Under the pieces are notes generated by a model. The model saw only the letters and a program-made list of their open reading frames with translations, searched no databases and was not told where the DNA came from. A DNA stretch of 64,000 nt, from the NCBI GenBank assembly GCA_026004195.1, contig BPIQ01000001.1, forward strand, positions 841,871-905,870. The letters run 5' to 3'. This document shows positions 14,623 through 23,536 of this stretch, piece by piece. The translations under genes were made by a program, and so were the position numbers. The stretch comes from Candidatus Binatia bacterium. GTDB lineage: Bacteria; Desulfobacterota; Binatia; HRBIN30; BPIQ01. How positions within the stretch are numbered: position 1 is the stretch's first letter; every line of letters starts with the position of its first letter.

Positions 14623-15858
14623 GTGCACGCGACCGGGGGTCGGCGACGAAGTCCTCGGCGCCTTCTCGTCCTCGTCTTCGCCGTGGCGTTGGGAACGCGG
14701 CTCGGCTTCGCCTTCGGACTCTACCCTTTTCTCGCCCCTCGGTTCGAGGAGCTCGACGCCTACGACACGATCGCGCGATCGCTGGTCTTCGAAGGGAGAT
14801 GGAACCGGGAGCTTTTCGTGGAACGGCTTCCGGCCTATCCCGCCGTTCTCGCCCTCTCGTACGAGGTCTTCGGCGACACGGACATTCCGTGGAAGGCGCT
14901 CCAGTGTCTTCTCGGAGCCTGGAGCTGCGCCCTTCTCTTTTCGCTCGCCTCCCGCTGGGCAACGGCTCCCGCCGCCGCACTGGCCGCCGCGATCCTCTGC
15001 TTCCACCCCGCAGCCCTTCTCTACACGCCCCGCCCCATGACGGAGACGTTCTACGGTTTTCTCGTTCTCGGGTCGTTCTGGCTTCTGGCTCTTCCCGGAG
15101 CGCCCGCGCCGGCTCTCGGCTGCCTCTGGGGTCTCCAGGCTCTGACGAAGAGCGTGGCCTGGATCCACGCTCCGGCGTTCCTCGGGGTCCGCCGTCCCCG
15201 GGCCTGGCACGTCGGCGTCTCGCTCGGCGTTTTGCTCGTCGTCCTCCCATGGTGCGTCGTCACGTACCGGTCTTTCGGACGCCCCCTGCTTTTCACGGCG
15301 ACCTCGGGCCGCGCTCTTTACCACGGCTGGTACGTGACGACCCACGTCGGGTGGTTCGAGGGGACAGGAGATCGGAACCGGGAAGCACAAATCGAGCTCG
15401 TACGGGAACTCGCGCAGCGATACGGGCAGGTCGCCTTGCGGGACTGGGACGTCGCCCGCCGCGACCGGGCGGCGTGGGACCTCGCGCTCGAAAAGATCGG
15501 AGCCCGAAAAGTCGATGCCCTGTTTCTCGCCCTGCGAAACCTGCTCCTCACCTGGACGCTCGGCCGGCTACCGGAAAGCACGGTACTGTACACGATCCTC
15601 CACGGCTTCGTCCTCGCGAGCGCGATCGTGGGCTACGTCCGGCTCCGGCGGGGAAAGGCCGCCGAAACGGAACCGGCGGGTGCGATGGCGTGGACGGTCG
15701 TGGCCTACACCGTACTCCACGCCGTCGTCCATCCCGGGGTTCGCTACGTCCTGCCGGTGCTCCCCCTCGCTCTCGCCCTGGCCGCCGAGCCCTGGGGGCG
15801 CCTTGCGGGCCGGAAGGTCCCGGGAGCCTTCACGGAAACCGTGCAGAGGCGGCCCTAG
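14623..15858 (+). CDS. GT39/ArnT-like membrane glycosyltransferase
   Basis: A 411-aa polytopic membrane protein with about nine hydrophobic segments. The first extracytoplasmic loop holds acidic residues in RFEELDAYDTIARSL (residues 40-54), the position of the catalytic Asp in GT-C enzymes of the PMT/ArnT group. It is about 100-150 residues shorter than typical ArnT. Such enzymes move a sugar from a polyprenyl phosphate carrier to lipid, glycan or protein. The GTG start at 14623 follows GAGGAAG. Its stop shares CTAG with the stop of the enoyl-CoA hydratase gene on the opposite strand. Donor and acceptor cannot be read from the sequence. Confidence 0.65.
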   Translation: MHATGGRRRSPRRLLVLVFAVALGTRLGFAFGLYPFLAPRFEELDAYDTIARSLVFEGRWNRELFVERLPAYPAVLALSYEVFGDTDIPWKALQCLLGAWSCALLFSLASRWATAPAAALAAAILCFHPAALLYTPRPMTETFYGFLVLGSFWLLALPGAPAPALGCLWGLQALTKSVAWIHAPAFLGVRRPRAWHVGVSLGVLLVVLPWCVVTYRSFGRPLLFTATSGRALYHGWYVTTHVGWFEGTGDRNREAQIELVRELAQRYGQVALRDWDVARRDRAAWDLALEKIGARKVDALFLALRNLLLTWTLGRLPESTVLYTILHGFVLASAIVGYVRLRRGKAAETEPAGAMAWTVVAYTVLHAVVHPGVRYVLPVLPLALALAAEPWGRLAGRKVPGAFTETVQRRP

Positions 15859-16649
15859 AGCCCCCGGAACCTCGGCTGCCTCCGTTCCACGAAGGCACGG
15901 ATTCCCTCCTGGGCGTCCTCGGACTTCGTCACGAGACTCTGAACGAGGGCTTCTTCCTCGAGACAGGTCTCGAAGGAACACTCGAGCGAGCGGTTGAGGA
16001 GCCGCTTGGACATGCCGATCGCGAACGTGGGTCCCTTGGCCAGACGCTCCGCCCACTCGCGTGCGGTGGGCAGGAGTTCTTCCGGGGCGACCACCTTGTT
16101 CACGAGACCGATCCGGCAGGCTTCTTCCGCGCGGAGGTCGTCGCCGAAGAAAACGAGCTCTTTCGCCTTCAGGAGACCCACGAGCCTCGGCAGGAGAAAG
16201 GCGCCGCCGGCGTCGATGGCGATGCCTCTTCGAACGAAGACTTCGATGAAGCGGGCCTCGGAAGAGGCCAGGACGAGGTCGCAAGCGAAGGCCAGATGAG
16301 ACCCCAGCCCCGCGGCCACGCCGTTCACCGCCGCCACGACGGGTTTTTCGAGCTCCCAGAGGGTACGGATCAGGCGCTGCGAACTCATCCGCATGATTTC
16401 CCGCCCGGCGCCCGGGCCCGTGGGTCCCTGACCTCTCGGTCCGGAAAGGTCGGCTCCCGTGCAAAATCCCTTGCCTGCGCCGGTCACGACGAGAGCCCGG
16501 ATTCCCTGGTCGGTGCGAGCACCGTCGAGCACGGCGAGAATCTCTTCTCGCATCTCCGCGTTGACGGCGTTGCGCGACTCGGGACGGTTGAGGGTCAGCC
16601 ACCCCACCTCGTTCTCGACCCGGAATTCGATCGCCCTGAAGTCCCCCAT
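15855..16649 (-). CDS. enoyl-CoA hydratase/isomerase family protein
   Basis: A 264-aa crotonase. The first oxyanion-hole motif is GAGKGFCTGADLSG (residues 56-69), and the second is in AAVNGVAAGLGSHLAFACDL. The region FIEVFVRRGIAIDAGGAFLL carries Asp rather than Glu at a position commonly catalytic, as in PaaG-type isomerases. It may therefore be a hydratase or an isomerase. The ATG at 16649 lies 17 bases after the stop of the acyl-CoA dehydrogenase gene, so both are one transcript. Successive dehydrogenation and hydration of the same acyl-CoA is the likely role. Confidence 0.85.
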   Translation of the reverse strand: MGDFRAIEFRVENEVGWLTLNRPESRNAVNAEMREEILAVLDGARTDQGIRALVVTGAGKGFCTGADLSGPRGQGPTGPGAGREIMRMSSQRLIRTLWELEKPVVAAVNGVAAGLGSHLAFACDLVLASSEARFIEVFVRRGIAIDAGGAFLLPRLVGLLKAKELVFFGDDLRAEEACRIGLVNKVVAPEELLPTAREWAERLAKGPTFAIGMSKRLLNRSLECSFETCLEEEALVQSLVTKSEDAQEGIRAFVERRQPRFRGL

Positions 16650-16666
16650 GGATCTCCCCCTTCCGT

Positions 16667-17836
16667 TCAACCGCGAGGCAAGCCCAGCACACGCTGGGCG
16701 ACGATGTTCCGCTGGATCTCGGAAGTCCCCGCATAGATGGTCGCGGCACGCGACCAGAGCAGCTCGTGAGCCCACCACCCGTTTTCGACGGCCCGCGGAC
16801 TTCCCTTCCAGAGGAGCCCGTGGACCCCGAGCAGCTCGAACGCCGTGTCCTTCAGTCGCTGGTCGAGCTCGCTCCACATGAGCTTGAGGAGCGAACCTTC
16901 CGTGCCCGGCTCCCCCGTACGCGCGATGCGCGTCACGTTCCGGTACGCGGTGAGCCGAAGGATTTCGGCCTCCACCGCGAGCTGGGCGAGCTTCTGACGC
17001 ACCCTGGGGTCCGAAAGTTTCGGGCGGGCCAACCGGGCGAGCCTCCGGCCCTCGGCTTTGAGCCGGACGTGCGGGGCGGACACACCCCGCTCGTGCGCGA
17101 GCGTGGTCAGAACCACCCGCCATCCGTCGTTCATCTCGCCGACGAGGTTTTCCCTCGGCACCCGAACTTCGTCGAAAAAGACCTCGTTGAACCACGCATC
17201 CCCCGTGATCTCGCGGAGGGGGCGGATCGTGATGCCCGGGCTTCCCATGTCGACGAGCAGGAAGCTCAGGCCCTTGTGCTTCGGGGCCTCCGGGTCGGTG
17301 CGAACCACCAGGATGCACCACTGCGCGTGTTGCGCGAAGCTCGTCCAGATTTTCTGACCCGTCACGACGAACTCGTCGCCCCGCAGCTCGGCGCGGGTCC
17401 GGAGCGAAGCCAGGTCCGACCCTGCGTTCGGCTCCGAGAAGCCCTGGCACCAGACCTCCTCGCCCCTCAGGATCGGGGGAAGGAAGCGTTTTTTCTGCCA
17501 TTCCTGGCCGTGGGCGATCAGCGTCGGCCCCACGAGGGAGAGTCCCACGGAAAGGCACGTGAGGTCCGGGGGCCCGACCTTCGCGTACTCTTCGTTGAAG
17601 AGAAGCTGCTCGACGACCGAAGCGCCGCGCCCCCCGTATTCTTTCGGCCACGACATCCCCGCCCAGCCTCCGTCGTAGAGCTTGCGCTGCCACGACTTGG
17701 CGAGAGCCACTTTTTCCGCCGTGGTCTCGGGTTCGGGAAACGCCGGCGTCCCCCAACCCGGCGGGAGATTCTCGCGCAGCCACCTGGCCACTTCCTCGCG
17801 AAAACGCTCTTCCTCCGGAGTCGATCGGAAGTCCAT
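16667..17836 (-). CDS. acyl-CoA dehydrogenase
   Basis: A 389-aa acyl-CoA dehydrogenase. Motifs are 'WCQGFSEPNAGSDLASLRTRA' around residue 132 and 'GTSEIQRNIVAQRVLGLPRG' at the C-terminus. Ala replaces the MCAD-type Glu in TIYAGT. The Glu of LAHERG is the probable base, as in long-chain or isovaleryl-CoA dehydrogenases. The PGWGTPAFPEPET N-terminal signature is shared with the dehydrogenase at 31573, so those two are close paralogues. It is co-transcribed with the enoyl-CoA hydratase 17 bases downstream. The MMPL gene upstream ends 46 bases away and could belong to the same transcript. Confidence 0.85.
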   Translation of the reverse strand: MDFRSTPEEERFREEVARWLRENLPPGWGTPAFPEPETTAEKVALAKSWQRKLYDGGWAGMSWPKEYGGRGASVVEQLLFNEEYAKVGPPDLTCLSVGLSLVGPTLIAHGQEWQKKRFLPPILRGEEVWCQGFSEPNAGSDLASLRTRAELRGDEFVVTGQKIWTSFAQHAQWCILVVRTDPEAPKHKGLSFLLVDMGSPGITIRPLREITGDAWFNEVFFDEVRVPRENLVGEMNDGWRVVLTTLAHERGVSAPHVRLKAEGRRLARLARPKLSDPRVRQKLAQLAVEAEILRLTAYRNVTRIARTGEPGTEGSLLKLMWSELDQRLKDTAFELLGVHGLLWKGSPRAVENGWWAHELLWSRAATIYAGTSEIQRNIVAQRVLGLPRG

Positions 17837-17882
17837 CGCCGCCCTCGGAAAGATGCCCGCAGCCCGGGGTCGAACTCCCGGC

Positions 17883-20264
17883 TCAGCCCACCTGCGCCTC
17901 CGGCGCCATGGCCACCTCTTCGGTGTAGCGCTCGAGAGCGAACCGCGGCCGCAAGAGCGAGACCGCCGCCGGGATGAACACCAGAGCTCCGAGCACGTGG
18001 AAGACGAGAATCATCACGAGAAGGAGCGCCATCTGCGCCTGGAACTTCATCGGGAAAAACACCCAGAAAAAGACGCTCGCGATGAGGGTGGTTCCGGTGA
18101 AAATGATCGCTCTCCCGGTCGTCTCGAGAGCCCGCCGGTTCGCCACGTCGAAATCCCCTACCTGTTCGTACTCCTCCACGATGCGGCTCAGGATGTAGTA
18201 GCCGTAGTCGATGCCGATGCCGATGCCGACGGCCGCGACCGGGAGCGAGTTGATGTTGAAATCGATCCCGGTGAGGAACATGACCGCCTCGCTCAAGGGC
18301 TGCGCCACGAGCGACGGAGTCATGACGATCAGCGCCCCGAGAACCGACCTGTAGGTGGAATAGCTGAGCACGAAGACGACGAGGAGGATCAGCGTGATGT
18401 TGACCGCGTAGGACCAGTCGACTTCCTCGTTGACGGCCGCGAGGATGCCGAGAAGCCCGCCCGCGAGCAGATACCGGACGGGCGAGTCCTCACCGCCGTG
18501 CTGCGCGATGTAGGATTTCGCCCGTTCGATGGCGGTCCGGATGATGTCGTTGTTGTAGTCCTTGTAGAAGACCGTGATCGTGGCGTTCGTGAGCGTCGGG
18601 TCGAAAAAGCGGTCCATCTCGCCGCGGCTGGTGCCGGAAGTGAGGAAGAAGAAAAGCTGGCTGATGTGGTCGTTTCGCAACGGGAGCATTTCCCACTTGG
18701 GGTCTCCCTCGTGGAACGTCCGGAAGATCTTCTTGAGCAGCGTCGTCGCCGTGATGGAGCCACCGGCTCCCTCGCCGTCCTCCATGTAGCGCTGGAAGAG
18801 GTCGATCTGGTTGAGGGTCCTGGCGTCCTTGATGGCCCCGGGTTTTTTCCCCTCCGCGATGATCACGAGTTGACTCGCCCCGACGAACTTCTCGTTCACT
18901 TTCCGGAACGCCACGTTGTGCGGGTGGTCGGGGTAGAACAGCGCCGCCCCCATGCTCGTGTCGCCGGTCTTGAGCTGGTGGGCGAAGTACACTCCGAAGA
19001 TCATCGTCACCGCGAAGAGCGCGGCCACCACCCACCGCGCGTTTCCGTAACTGATCCGGACGAGCCCCGCGCAGATCCCGTTGTAGAGCCGGTCCGAAAT
19101 GCGCCCCGCCGGGACGACCTTCGGGGGCCGGACGAACGTGAGGATGATCGGGTGGAGCGTCACGACGCTGAGGAAAATGCTGATGATCCAGAAGCTCGCC
19201 ACGTACGCGAGCTTCTGCATGATGGGGATGCTCGCCACCGCGATGGTCAGGATGGCGAGCCCGTCCGAGACGATGGAAACCATCGCGGGGCTGTAGATCT
19301 CCACGTAGGACTTCTTGATGGCCGCGTCCTTGTCCCGGAGGATCAGGTACTCCTCGTGGTACCGCTCCATCGACTGGACCGAGTGGCTCAGAGCCCTCGC
19401 CGTGATCAGGACGAACACGACGAGGACGAGCGGGTCCAGCGAAAAGCCGCAGAGGCCGGCGAAGCCGAGCCCCCAGATCGCGCTCATGAGGCCCGAGAAG
19501 GCCGGGATGAGGACCCCCTGCAACGTCCGGAAGTAGAACCAGAGGAGCGCCACGATCGCGAGCGCCGTGGCCGCGAAGACCCACATCATCTTGCCGAGCG
19601 TCTTCTGCACGTAGGCGTAGAGAATCGGAAAGCCCGTGACGTAAATCGTCGTGTTCTCGTCCTGTTCCCGGTCGATGATCGCCTGGATCCGGTTCCACAT
19701 CCCCTCGAGGTCGAAGTATTCCTCCCAGAAACCCGCGCTGATGAGCGTGGCCTTGTCGTCGTTCGAGACGAAATACCCCCGGACGCCCTCGGTCGCGTAG
19801 ACCTTGTGGCGCAGGAACTCGAGGTCTTCTTTGGTCTGGGGGACTCGGGGGTAGATGAGGGGAACGACCTTGATCCCCGACCCCGAGGTGAGCGTCGTTT
19901 TCACTTTCGGGTGCGTGATGGAAAGAACCTGCTCGCCGTTCACGCCCGGCACGTCGTGCAGCAGCTCGAGGGTGATGCGCTCGACCTTCTGGATCGTTTC
20001 CGGGTCGTCGAAGATCGTGCCCTCTTTCACCTCGACGACGACGGCGAGTACGTTGGCCGTGCCGAACATGTTCCGGTATTTCTGGTAGAGGCGGATGTAC
20101 GGGTGGTCGGGCGGGTAGAGGTCGAAGAAGTTCGGGAAAACGGCCACCTGCGTGAGCATGTACCACAGGAGGTAGACCGTGCCCGCGCCGACGACGACGC
20201 TCACGCCGAGCCTGTGTCGCAAAAGGAAGTCGAGATACCCTTGGATCCACTTACGAGGCAGCAT
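17883..20264 (-). CDS. MMPL-family RND exporter
   Basis: A 793-aa inner-membrane protein with the duplicated RND layout: one membrane helix, a large periplasmic domain, a five-helix bundle, then the same again. Conserved features include the GIGIDYGYYILSRIVEEY segment in the second bundle, matching the family's 'GxxxDY' helix, and the symmetric LVVFVLITARALSHSVQSMERY in the first. MMPL proteins use the proton gradient to export lipids such as hopanoids or long-chain lipids. The ATG at 20264 is 3 bases from the stop of the YCF48-propeller gene, so they are co-translated. This pairing recurs in Gram-negative bacteria with LolA-like and barrel proteins. Here the latter two sit at 29-31.5 kb. Confidence 0.85.
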   Translation of the reverse strand: MLPRKWIQGYLDFLLRHRLGVSVVVGAGTVYLLWYMLTQVAVFPNFFDLYPPDHPYIRLYQKYRNMFGTANVLAVVVEVKEGTIFDDPETIQKVERITLELLHDVPGVNGEQVLSITHPKVKTTLTSGSGIKVVPLIYPRVPQTKEDLEFLRHKVYATEGVRGYFVSNDDKATLISAGFWEEYFDLEGMWNRIQAIIDREQDENTTIYVTGFPILYAYVQKTLGKMMWVFAATALAIVALLWFYFRTLQGVLIPAFSGLMSAIWGLGFAGLCGFSLDPLVLVVFVLITARALSHSVQSMERYHEEYLILRDKDAAIKKSYVEIYSPAMVSIVSDGLAILTIAVASIPIMQKLAYVASFWIISIFLSVVTLHPIILTFVRPPKVVPAGRISDRLYNGICAGLVRISYGNARWVVAALFAVTMIFGVYFAHQLKTGDTSMGAALFYPDHPHNVAFRKVNEKFVGASQLVIIAEGKKPGAIKDARTLNQIDLFQRYMEDGEGAGGSITATTLLKKIFRTFHEGDPKWEMLPLRNDHISQLFFFLTSGTSRGEMDRFFDPTLTNATITVFYKDYNNDIIRTAIERAKSYIAQHGGEDSPVRYLLAGGLLGILAAVNEEVDWSYAVNITLILLVVFVLSYSTYRSVLGALIVMTPSLVAQPLSEAVMFLTGIDFNINSLPVAAVGIGIGIDYGYYILSRIVEEYEQVGDFDVANRRALETTGRAIIFTGTTLIASVFFWVFFPMKFQAQMALLLVMILVFHVLGALVFIPAAVSLLRPRFALERYTEEVAMAPEAQVG

Positions 20265-20267
20265 CTC

Positions 20268-21296
20268 TCACCGATCCGGATAGCGTAACTTCCCGCCGTC
20301 GACGGGAATCGTCAGCCCGCCCGAGCCCACGAGAGCCCCGCCCGCGGGCGATCCCGGGACGAGGGAAAGAGCGCGAATCCACCGGAGTGCCCACTCGTCC
20401 GGTACGTCTTCCCGCTCCCAGGTGCGCCCGCCGTCGCGGCTCACGAGAATCGTGCCCATGTCCCCCACCACGATACCGAGGTCGCCCACCACCTCGACGG
20501 CGTAGAGGCTCGGGTTCGTGAGCGCTTCGAGGAACCCCATTCGCTCGAGCGAACCGCTCGTCGCACGACCCCGCTCGAGAAGCCAGCTCCCTCCCCCGTC
20601 CTCTGTCCGCAGAAGAACGTTGTCGAGGCCTACGGCCCATCCGCGATTTTCGTCGGCGAAGAAAACGCCGAACAGTGTCTTCTCGACCCCGCTTTCCTGC
20701 CTTTCCCAGGTTTTCCCGCCGTCCTTCGTGACGAAAATGCTGCCGAACTCGCCCACGATCCACCCGCGCTCGCCGTCGAGAAAAAAGATGTCGTTCAGAA
20801 TCACGTCCTCCGGAAGCGACCGGTCCTGCCACGTCTCGCCTCCGTCTTCCGTGTAGAAAATGGCCCCCCAGTCGCCCACGACCCACACCCTGTGGTCGTC
20901 GAGCGCCGCCACCTGAAAGAAGTGGCGCTGCGTGCCGCTTTCCTGCTTTTTCCAGCGCCCGTCGGCTCCGCGCGAGAGGATGGTCCCGGCCCGGCCCACG
21001 GCCCAGCCGTGCTCCGAATCCACGAAGTCCACACCGAAGAGATTCTCGACCGTGCCGCTCGGTTCCCGGTGCCAGCTTGCCCCCCCGTCCTCGGTCCGGG
21101 CGATCGTGCCGAAGGCGCCGACGACCCACCCGAGCTTCGGCGTCACGAAATCCACGTCGTAGAGGTGATCCCGCAGTGCCCTCTCCGTCGCTCCGGCCAC
21201 GCCCGGAGCAAGTGCTACCACCGCAGCGACGAACGCCACGAGGAGAGAGCAGATTCGGAATTGCGAGCCCACGCGGAAAAGAACGACTCGGATCAA
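20268..21296 (-). CDS. YCF48-type beta-propeller secreted protein
   Basis: A 342-aa secreted protein. A signal peptide ends in APGVAGA. Six repeats follow, of the form 'GW.VG..G.I..T.DGG..W' (for example GWIVGEFGSIFVTKDGGKTW), which is the YCF48/HCF136 seven-bladed propeller pattern. The start is taken as TTG at 21296, which has GGGAG nine bases upstream and puts the signal peptide at the N-terminus; a longer frame to 21452 adds 52 residues without a secretion signal. It overlies the MMPL exporter gene with a 3-base gap, so it is probably an assembly or periplasmic partner of that exporter. YCF48 proteins elsewhere assist membrane-complex assembly. Confidence 0.75.
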   Translation of the reverse strand: MIRVVLFRVGSQFRICSLLVAFVAAVVALAPGVAGATERALRDHLYDVDFVTPKLGWVVGAFGTIARTEDGGASWHREPSGTVENLFGVDFVDSEHGWAVGRAGTILSRGADGRWKKQESGTQRHFFQVAALDDHRVWVVGDWGAIFYTEDGGETWQDRSLPEDVILNDIFFLDGERGWIVGEFGSIFVTKDGGKTWERQESGVEKTLFGVFFADENRGWAVGLDNVLLRTEDGGGSWLLERGRATSGSLERMGFLEALTNPSLYAVEVVGDLGIVVGDMGTILVSRDGGRTWEREDVPDEWALRWIRALSLVPGSPAGGALVGSGGLTIPVDGGKLRYPDR

Positions 21297-21453
21297 CCTT
21301 CTCGTCTCCCTTAGGTCAAGCGTCCGATTGCTGTCAAGCAGCTTCGGCGCTAGAAACTCGGGCGGAGCGAGGGTCGCGGCCGGCGTTCGCATCGTCGAGC
21401 GCGCGATGGTGGCACGATGGACTTCTTTTGAAAAGTGCGGAGGGTCTGCCACG

Positions 21454-23046
21454 GTGACCTCGACGTCAGGTCGAGAAGAATTCCGCAGATTCTACCCCGG
21501 TAGGCCACTGGGCCAACTCTTCTCCGCCACCGTGGTTCGTCGCGGCGACACACCGGCGCTCCTCGACCCCGTGCAGCAGCTCACCTTCCGGGCCTGGCGA
21601 GACTCGGCTCGCCGCGTTGCCGCGGCGCTGCGCGCGTGGGGCGTCGGGCCCGGCGACCGGGTCGCCTACCAGCTTCCCAACTGGTGGGAGGCCGCGGTGG
21701 TCTTTTTCGCCGGGCTCGAAGTAGGGGCCGTTCTCCACCCTCTTCTTCCCATCTTCCGCGAAAAAGAACTGCGGGTCCTCCTGCGGGAGAGCAGACCGAA
21801 GGTCGTCTTCGTTCCCGGAACCTACCGAAAGACCGATTTCGTCGACCTCTGGCTCGGTCTTCGCGCCGACGCACCGGGCCTCGAGACGCTCGTGGTCTGT
21901 CGAGGGAATGCTCCGGCGGGGACGATCGCGTTCGACGAGGTTCTTCGCCAGAGCTCGGAAGAGAGAAGCGAGGTCCCGGTCGACCCCGATTCCGTCTGTC
22001 TTCTCCTGTACACGTCCGGGACGACCTCCGAACCGAAGGGCGTGCTCCACACGCACCACACGCTCGCGGCCGAAATTTTTTCCCTTCGCCGGGTCCACGG
22101 TCTCCGGGTCCGGGACCGCTCGCTCGTGCCGGCACCCGTCGCCCACGTGTCCGGACTCGTCCACGGAGTTCTCGTGCCCGCGCTCCTCGGCACGAGTGCC
22201 GTCCTCGTCGACCGGTGGGATCCCGAGCACGCGCTCGAGCTCGTGGAACGACACCGCGTCACCTACATGGCCGGGCCTCCCACGTTTCTCCTGGATCTCG
22301 TGGACGGAGCCGAGAGACGCGCGCCCGACGCGCGATCGCTCCGACTCTTCTCGTGCGGCGGTGCGGACGTGGGGAGGGACCTCGTCGAAAGGGCGCGCCG
22401 CCTCCTGCCCCACTGCCTGACGAAGAGGGTGTACGGCTCGACCGAGTTTCCCACGATCACGACGACGGACGCGAGCGACGCTCTCGCGCGCGGCGCGGAC
22501 ACCGAAGGAAGGCCGATTCCGCCCAACGAGGTCCGAATCGTCGACGAGTCCGGGCGAACGCTCGGGCCGGGAGAGACGGGAGAAATCCAGGCTCGCGGGC
22601 CCGAGTGCTTCGTCGGCTATTCCAGGCCCGAGTTCACGGCCGAAGCCTTCACGCGCGACGGCTGGTTCCGCACCGGGGACCTCGGGTTCCTCGACGATCG
22701 AGGATATCTCACGGTAGCGGGGCGGCTCAAGGAAATCATCGTTCGCAAAGGGGAAAAATTCAGCGTGCGCGAGATCGAAGAGTCGATCGCCCGCCACCCT
22801 GCCGTGGGCGAGGTGGCGGTCGTGGGGCTGCCGGACCCGCGGCTCGGCGAACGGGCCTGCGCCGTCGTCCGACTTCGCCCCGGAGCCACGCTTTCCCTCG
22901 AAAGCCTCTCCTCCTTCCTTTCCCGCGAGGGCCTCGCCAAACAGAAATTTCCCGAACGGCTGGAGATCGTCGAGGAGCTTCCGAGGACCGAAAGCGGCAA
23001 GGTCGATCGAAGGCGGCTCCGGGCCATCTTGACCGGCCGGAAGTAG
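21454..23046 (+). CDS. acyl-CoA synthetase (AMP-dependent ligase)
   Basis: A 530-aa ANL-family ligase. Motifs are the P-loop LLYTSGTTSEPKGVLHTH at about residue 185, YGSTEFPTITTTD in A5, WFRTGDLGFLDDRGYLTVAGR around the hinge, and PRTESGKVDRRRL with the catalytic Lys at the C-terminus. It belongs to the medium-chain or cyclohexanecarboxylate-CoA ligase group by these features, but the substrate cannot be read. The GTG at 21454 has GGAGGG about 10 bases upstream; upstream Met codons at 21328 and 21406 give N-termini unlike the family. It diverges from the YCF48 gene and ends at a hairpin that also faces the convergent HhH-protein gene. Confidence 0.85.
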   Translation: MTSTSGREEFRRFYPGRPLGQLFSATVVRRGDTPALLDPVQQLTFRAWRDSARRVAAALRAWGVGPGDRVAYQLPNWWEAAVVFFAGLEVGAVLHPLLPIFREKELRVLLRESRPKVVFVPGTYRKTDFVDLWLGLRADAPGLETLVVCRGNAPAGTIAFDEVLRQSSEERSEVPVDPDSVCLLLYTSGTTSEPKGVLHTHHTLAAEIFSLRRVHGLRVRDRSLVPAPVAHVSGLVHGVLVPALLGTSAVLVDRWDPEHALELVERHRVTYMAGPPTFLLDLVDGAERRAPDARSLRLFSCGGADVGRDLVERARRLLPHCLTKRVYGSTEFPTITTTDASDALARGADTEGRPIPPNEVRIVDESGRTLGPGETGEIQARGPECFVGYSRPEFTAEAFTRDGWFRTGDLGFLDDRGYLTVAGRLKEIIVRKGEKFSVREIEESIARHPAVGEVAVVGLPDPRLGERACAVVRLRPGATLSLESLSSFLSREGLAKQKFPERLEIVEELPRTESGKVDRRRLRAILTGRK

Positions 23047-23077
23047 GGCGGGAGGGGGGTGGGCCTCCGCCCTGCTT
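23041..23077. terminator. bidirectional hairpin between convergent genes
   Basis: Bases 23041-23055 pair with 23064-23077 (14 pairs, one bulged G, one G-T pair) around a G-rich 8-base loop. The stop codon of the ligase (23044-23046) lies inside the stem, and the stop of the opposite gene is at 23089. No strong U-tract follows on either strand, so factor-assisted termination is more likely. Confidence 0.45.
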
Positions 23078-23088
23078 CCGACGAATTC

Positions 23089-23406
23089 TCAGGACCCCGG
23101 TTTCCGCGCGGGCAGCGGAACGGGCTCGACCGTCACCTGGTCGCGGAAGGCTTCGAGCGTCTCGGGCCCGATCCCGCGAACCGCGAGCAGGTCTTCGATC
23201 TTTCGGAAAGGACCGTGCTCGTTCCGGTGCGCCACGATCCGCTCGGCGGTGACCCGGCCGATGCGCTTGAGCGTCATCAGCTCTTCGACACTGGCCGTGT
23301 TGACGTTGACCTTTCCGTCCTGTCCGCCTGCCTTCGCGACCCCCGTCGCGAGCGCGAGGAGACAGAACGCGAGAAACGTTGCCAGGTGTTTTTTGCGTCG
23401 TACCAT
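23089..23406 (-). CDS. secreted ComEA-like helix-hairpin-helix protein
   Basis: A 105-aa protein. A signal peptide (KKHLATFLAFCLLALATGVAKA) is followed by the ComEA HhH unit KVNVNTASVEELMTLKRIG (residues 32-50) and its second hairpin ('LLAVRGIGPETLEAF'). HhH domains bind DNA backbone non-specifically, and ComEA homologues do this in the periplasm during uptake. Standalone small secreted HhH proteins are widespread and not all take part in competence. No other com gene is nearby. The ATG at 23406 directly precedes the signal peptide; longer frames upstream were rejected. Confidence 0.8.
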   Translation of the reverse strand: MVRRKKHLATFLAFCLLALATGVAKAGGQDGKVNVNTASVEELMTLKRIGRVTAERIVAHRNEHGPFRKIEDLLAVRGIGPETLEAFRDQVTVEPVPLPARKPGS

Positions 23407-23536
23407 CCGTGGTCTCCTTTCCTTGGAATTTCGTGGCTCCCCACCCCAGGAGCCGCTTCCTTTTGTAGCGGCTTCCGCCGTCCCGTCCAAGACTTCTTGC
23501 ATTCGGTGTGGAGAACCGAGGCGAGGCATCCCCGCC

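Noticed and set aside
12910-15390. 826-codon minus-strand frame opposite the acyl-CoA synthetase and GT39-like genes
   Set aside because: No motifs or ribosome site; its opposite strand encodes well-supported enzymes.
17682-20288. 868-codon plus-strand frame opposite the MMPL exporter
   Set aside because: Antisense translation dominated by Arg, Glu, Asp and Val; the opposite strand is a clear RND exporter.
21314-21339. Direct repeat GTCAAGC (twice, 18 bases apart) before the YCF48 gene, with minus-strand TTGAC elements
   Set aside because: It contains a perfect TTGACA, but no acceptable -10 follows on the minus strand at 16-18 bases; kept only as an observation.
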